From an uncultured Spirochaetia bacterium (GTDB lineage: Bacteria; Spirochaetota; CALGPD01): a stretch of DNA of 7,686 nt. The stretch lies in assembly GCA_937960625.1 (NCBI GenBank), contig CALGPD010000246.1, forward strand, positions 1-7,686, in the 5' to 3' direction. The notes beneath the pieces are model-generated. The model searched no databases. It had not been told where the DNA came from and saw only the letters and a list, made by a program, of their open reading frames with translations. The translations under genes and the position numbers were made by a program. Of the stretch, positions 5,563 through 7,686 are shown one piece after another. The number at the start of each line of letters is the position of its first letter. Position 1 is the stretch's first letter.

Positions 5563-6678
5563 ATCTGTAATAAGTTCAACGATTTAAATCTTAATGATTT
5601 AATAAGTAATTTTCCTTTACCTGTTTATTTAAAAAATAAGAATAACGAATATATTTTCGCAAATAATTACTTTCTGAAACTCATTAATAAATCTTTGGAA
5701 GAAGTTTTATCTAAGAAAGATGAAGATATTTTTGAGCATGAATTTGCCAAGAGAAACTCTTTAGAAGATTTATCCGTTATTATGTCCGGAGAAAGTAAAA
5801 AAGATATTGTACAGGAATTATATTCTCCGGAGGGGAAAAAATGGTATATTGCGGAGAAAGAACCTCATATAGATGAGAACAATGATATAATTGGAGTCAT
5901 CGTAATATATATTGAAATTTATAATCCGGACAATACAGATAATAAATTAATCAGCCGGTTTGATCATGCGTTAACAATTCTTGATGAAAAAATGCAGTCT
6001 GCTGAGAAATATAAAAATGAAATTATAGCGAATATGTCTCATGAGATAAAAACTCCTCTATCGATTATTATTGGATTTTCAGAACTGTTAAATATGGAAG
6101 ATATTACAGACGAACAAAAAGAATACGTTGATTATATTTTTAACTCCAGCCATCAGCTCAATAACTTAATTAATGATATTATTCAAATATCAAGCATTAA
6201 ATCAGGTGATATAGAAATTAAATATGATGATTTTTGTTTGAGTGATTTAGTTCGGGAGATTTTCATGTATTATCGAACTGAAATTGCGATGAAAAATATT
6301 AGTTATGAACTTAATTTTAATAATGTTGAAGTAATTAATTCAGACGGAAATAAGATTAAACAGGTTCTGGTTAACCTTATCGATAACGCTATAAAATTTT
6401 CTCATGAAGGTACAATAGTATTTGATATTAAAAAGAAATCAAAGTTTATTGAAATATCAATAACGGATTCAGGAATAGGCATAGATAAACAATATCACGA
6501 AAAGATTTTCAATGATTTCTTTACTATTGAAAACGGTTTATTAAAAAAATATCCGGGCACTGGTTTAGGGCTGTTTGTTGCACGGGCATTTATTAATTAT
6601 CTTGGCGGGAAAATTTCTGTTCAAAGCACTCCAAATAAAGGAAGTAAATTTACTTTCACATTGCCTATACAGAAATAA
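5563..6678 (+). CDS. soluble PAS-domain histidine kinase (unusual start)
   Basis: The protein is read as 371 residues from an ATC codon at 5563. A PAS domain fills about residues 8-125: FPLPVYLKNKNNEYIFANNY (17-36), and the exit strand IIGVIVIYIEIY. The dimerisation domain carries IIANMSHEIKTPLSIIIGF with phospho-acceptor H160. The ATPase domain has the N-box (N271, N275), the G1 box TDSGIGI (301-307) and the G2 box GTGLGL (332-337), so it should be catalytically intact. There is no membrane helix and no receiver domain. The frame is open from just after TAA-TGA (5548-5553). The first ATG/GTG/TTG codon in it is TTG at 5695, which would cut the PAS domain in half and has no ribosome binding site. 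The start at 5563 is therefore tentative; a rare start codon or a one-base sequence error are both possible. It follows the STAS gene closely, so its partner may be that protein or a distant response regulator. Confidence 0.88.
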   Translation: MCNKFNDLNLNDLISNFPLPVYLKNKNNEYIFANNYFLKLINKSLEEVLSKKDEDIFEHEFAKRNSLEDLSVIMSGESKKDIVQELYSPEGKKWYIAEKEPHIDENNDIIGVIVIYIEIYNPDNTDNKLISRFDHALTILDEKMQSAEKYKNEIIANMSHEIKTPLSIIIGFSELLNMEDITDEQKEYVDYIFNSSHQLNNLINDIIQISSIKSGDIEIKYDDFCLSDLVREIFMYYRTEIAMKNISYELNFNNVEVINSDGNKIKQVLVNLIDNAIKFSHEGTIVFDIKKKSKFIEISITDSGIGIDKQYHEKIFNDFFTIENGLLKKYPGTGLGLFVARAFINYLGGKISVQSTPNKGSKFTFTLPIQK

Positions 6679-6684
6679 TTTTGA

Positions 6685-6712
6685 TTGACATTATCTTGAT
6701 TCTAATTAAACT
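6685..6712 (+). promoter_or_regulatory. possible promoter of the membrane-protein gene
   Basis: A perfect -35 hexamer TTGACA (6685-6690) is followed after 16 bases by TAAACT (6707-6712), a 4-of-6 match to the -10 box. Transcription would start near the ATG at 6729, leaving almost no leader, which weakens the call. Read-through from the kinase gene is an alternative. Confidence 0.25.
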
Positions 6713-6728
6713 GTCTCATGGATAAATT

Positions 6729-7259
6729 ATGAGCAGTGTTAAAAAGTATAATCAAGAGTTTTTCTTCAAAATCTACGGAGATGATCCTGGTACTTCTAAA
6801 TTTTTAAAACGCGTTGTAGTTACTTTCATCGCCACAGTTGTATTTAGTTTATTTTTTCTAATACCACCGTCCCGTAACCGTAGTTTTATAATATTTCTGA
6901 TTATTGCCGCAGGAATTATAATCTTGTTTATTTTTTTCAGAATTGTTTTAAAAGGTTACTTTGCAAGATATCAAGTTATAATTGACGGAAGAACAGTGCG
7001 GTCTTTTGATAAGCATCTGAACATTGAAATGTTTTCTATAGAGTTTATTCCTGAGAATTTATTCGTTGCAAATACAATTTCAAAATACGGCCATCTATAC
7101 AGAATGCAGCGGGCTTTAATTTATTCAGAGCATGAGTTGAAAAATGTTGAGGAAACCATACCTGCCACTGATTTAATAGTATTATGCGCCGGGCCGGAGT
7201 ATGAAATCAATAAGGTGAAAAACAGTTTAATAATGCTGCATAATGAAAGAAAAATTTAA
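6729..7259 (+). CDS. uncharacterised inner-membrane protein with two transmembrane helices
   Basis: This 176-residue protein has a charged N-terminus (1-28), two strongly hydrophobic helices (about 29-46 and 52-74) joined by a short PPSRNR turn, and a soluble C-terminal region of about 100 residues. Both ends are predicted to lie in the cytoplasm, because Lys/Arg flank the helices on the outer sides (KFLKR before, RIVLKGYFARY after). The C-terminal part looks like a small mixed alpha/beta domain with no catalytic signature. I do not recognise a family. The ATG at 6729 has a weak GGA 6 bases upstream. It begins 50 bases after the histidine kinase gene on the same strand and may share its transcript, so a role near that kinase is possible but not shown. 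Confidence 0.78.
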   Translation: MSSVKKYNQEFFFKIYGDDPGTSKFLKRVVVTFIATVVFSLFFLIPPSRNRSFIIFLIIAAGIIILFIFFRIVLKGYFARYQVIIDGRTVRSFDKHLNIEMFSIEFIPENLFVANTISKYGHLYRMQRALIYSEHELKNVEETIPATDLIVLCAGPEYEINKVKNSLIMLHNERKI

Positions 7260-7285
7260 ATAAATAATTTTTTAGTTTAAAATCG

Positions 7286-7291
7286 TATAAT
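7286..7291 (+). promoter_or_regulatory. possible -10 box upstream of the CsgG-family gene
   Basis: TATAAT matches the -10 consensus fully and lies 48 bases upstream of the ATG at 7339, giving a leader of about 40 bases. No good -35 box stands 16-18 bases upstream. The predicted start region contains two copies of CAATAC (7295-7300 and 7315-7320) placed 20 bases apart and a small ATTGA/TCAAT hairpin (7302-7318). Confidence 0.35.
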
Positions 7292-7338
7292 ATGCAATAC
7301 AATTGATAACGGTTCAATACGATAGTTATGGAGGCTTA

Positions 7339-7686
7339 ATGAAATTTTTATTATCAATAACGTTTTTATTATTTATTTCTGTAAATTTATTTGCCGGACA
7401 GTCTAATACAAGGCCTAAACTCGCTGTTACGAAATTTAAGGCAGTAGATATTCAGGAATCTGTTGCAATAAAAGTTAGAGAAACAATTACTGATTATATT
7501 GTTAGCGCGGGAAAATACATTGTGGTTGAGCGTTCACATCTTGATTCAGTTATGAAAGAGATAAAATTATCTCAGTCTGATTTATATGATAGAAATAGCG
7601 CAGTTAAGTTAGGAAGGCTTATTGCTGCCAGAGGGGTAGTTGTGGGAATGGTTTCTAAGATAGGGGAAAATCTCGTTATTCAGGCA
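7339..7686 (+). CDS. exported CsgG-family protein (3' end missing)
   Basis: The first 116 residues are seen; the gene runs off the window. MKFLLSITFLLFISVNLFAG is a typical signal peptide, probably cleaved after Ala19; there is no lipobox Cys, unlike curli CsgG itself. The mature part follows the CsgG-domain pattern: the PKLAVTKFK strand (27-35), an amphipathic helix ending in TDYIVSAG, YIVVERSHLDSVMKEIKLS (64-82; the VVER..LD..MKE core is the family hallmark), then KLGRLIAARGVVVGMVSK (95-112). Members are periplasmic or outer-membrane proteins; some form secretion pores, many have no assigned role. No csgA/B/E/F-like gene is visible. The ATG at 7339 is preceded by GGAGG with 4 bases of spacing, a strong signal. 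Confidence 0.87.
   Translation, partial: MKFLLSITFLLFISVNLFAGQSNTRPKLAVTKFKAVDIQESVAIKVRETITDYIVSAGKYIVVERSHLDSVMKEIKLSQSDLYDRNSAVKLGRLIAARGVVVGMVSKIGENLVIQA

Noticed and set aside
5695..5697. TTG start for the second kinase
   Set aside because: It lies within the PAS domain, has no Shine-Dalgarno sequence, and leaves out the homologous segment VYLKNKNNEYIFANNYF.
7339..7686. Curli secretion system
   Set aside because: Only a general CsgG-domain protein with a type I signal peptide is seen; no curli subunit or accessory gene lies in the window.

Overview
This is an AT-rich window (roughly 30% G+C by eye). It looks chromosomal and comes from a bacterium with an outer membrane. The evidence is an OmpA-type peptidoglycan-binding domain, a lipobox lipoprotein and an exported CsgG-family protein. 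Two membrane or PAS-linked histidine kinases and a STAS anti-sigma antagonist fit a free-living, signal-rich lineage; a spirochaete-like or other uncultivated anaerobic diderm is possible. The sequence does not identify the organism, and I saw no rRNA, tRNA, phage, transposase, CRISPR or toxin-antitoxin genes.

Layout. 2-1063 (+) is the 3' part of an envelope protein: OmpA-like domain, Ig-like domain, then a DUF2135/YfaP-like domain. It converges on a small lipoprotein gene at 1095-1805 (-), which has its own good promoter. The 1806-2117 gap holds that promoter, an A/T tract, and an imperfect inverted repeat at 1951-2032 that resembles a widespread class of intergenic palindromes. Next on the minus strand come a 716-residue membrane histidine kinase with three PAS domains (2118-4268) and queC (4358-5062, TTG start) for 7-deazaguanine (queuosine) biosynthesis. 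A short AT-only divergent region separates these from a plus-strand cluster: a STAS anti-sigma-factor antagonist (5196-5531), a soluble PAS histidine kinase (about 5563-6678), an unknown two-helix membrane protein (6729-7259), and the start of a CsgG-family protein (7339 to the window end).

How the genes may work together. The STAS protein and the following kinase are only 31 bases apart and probably form one transcription unit, which suggests a signalling pair. Neither kinase carries a receiver domain, and no response regulator lies in the window, so their targets are elsewhere. QueC is a housekeeping enzyme with no other queuosine gene beside it. The envelope genes at both ends (OmpA-like, lipoprotein, CsgG) could be surface-assembly or cell-wall-associated proteins, but nothing links them into one system.

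The most unusual point is the second kinase. Its PAS domain is intact in frame but has no ATG, GTG or TTG at its beginning. The only well-placed codon after a strong ribosome binding site is ATC. I found no convincing undescribed multi-gene system.
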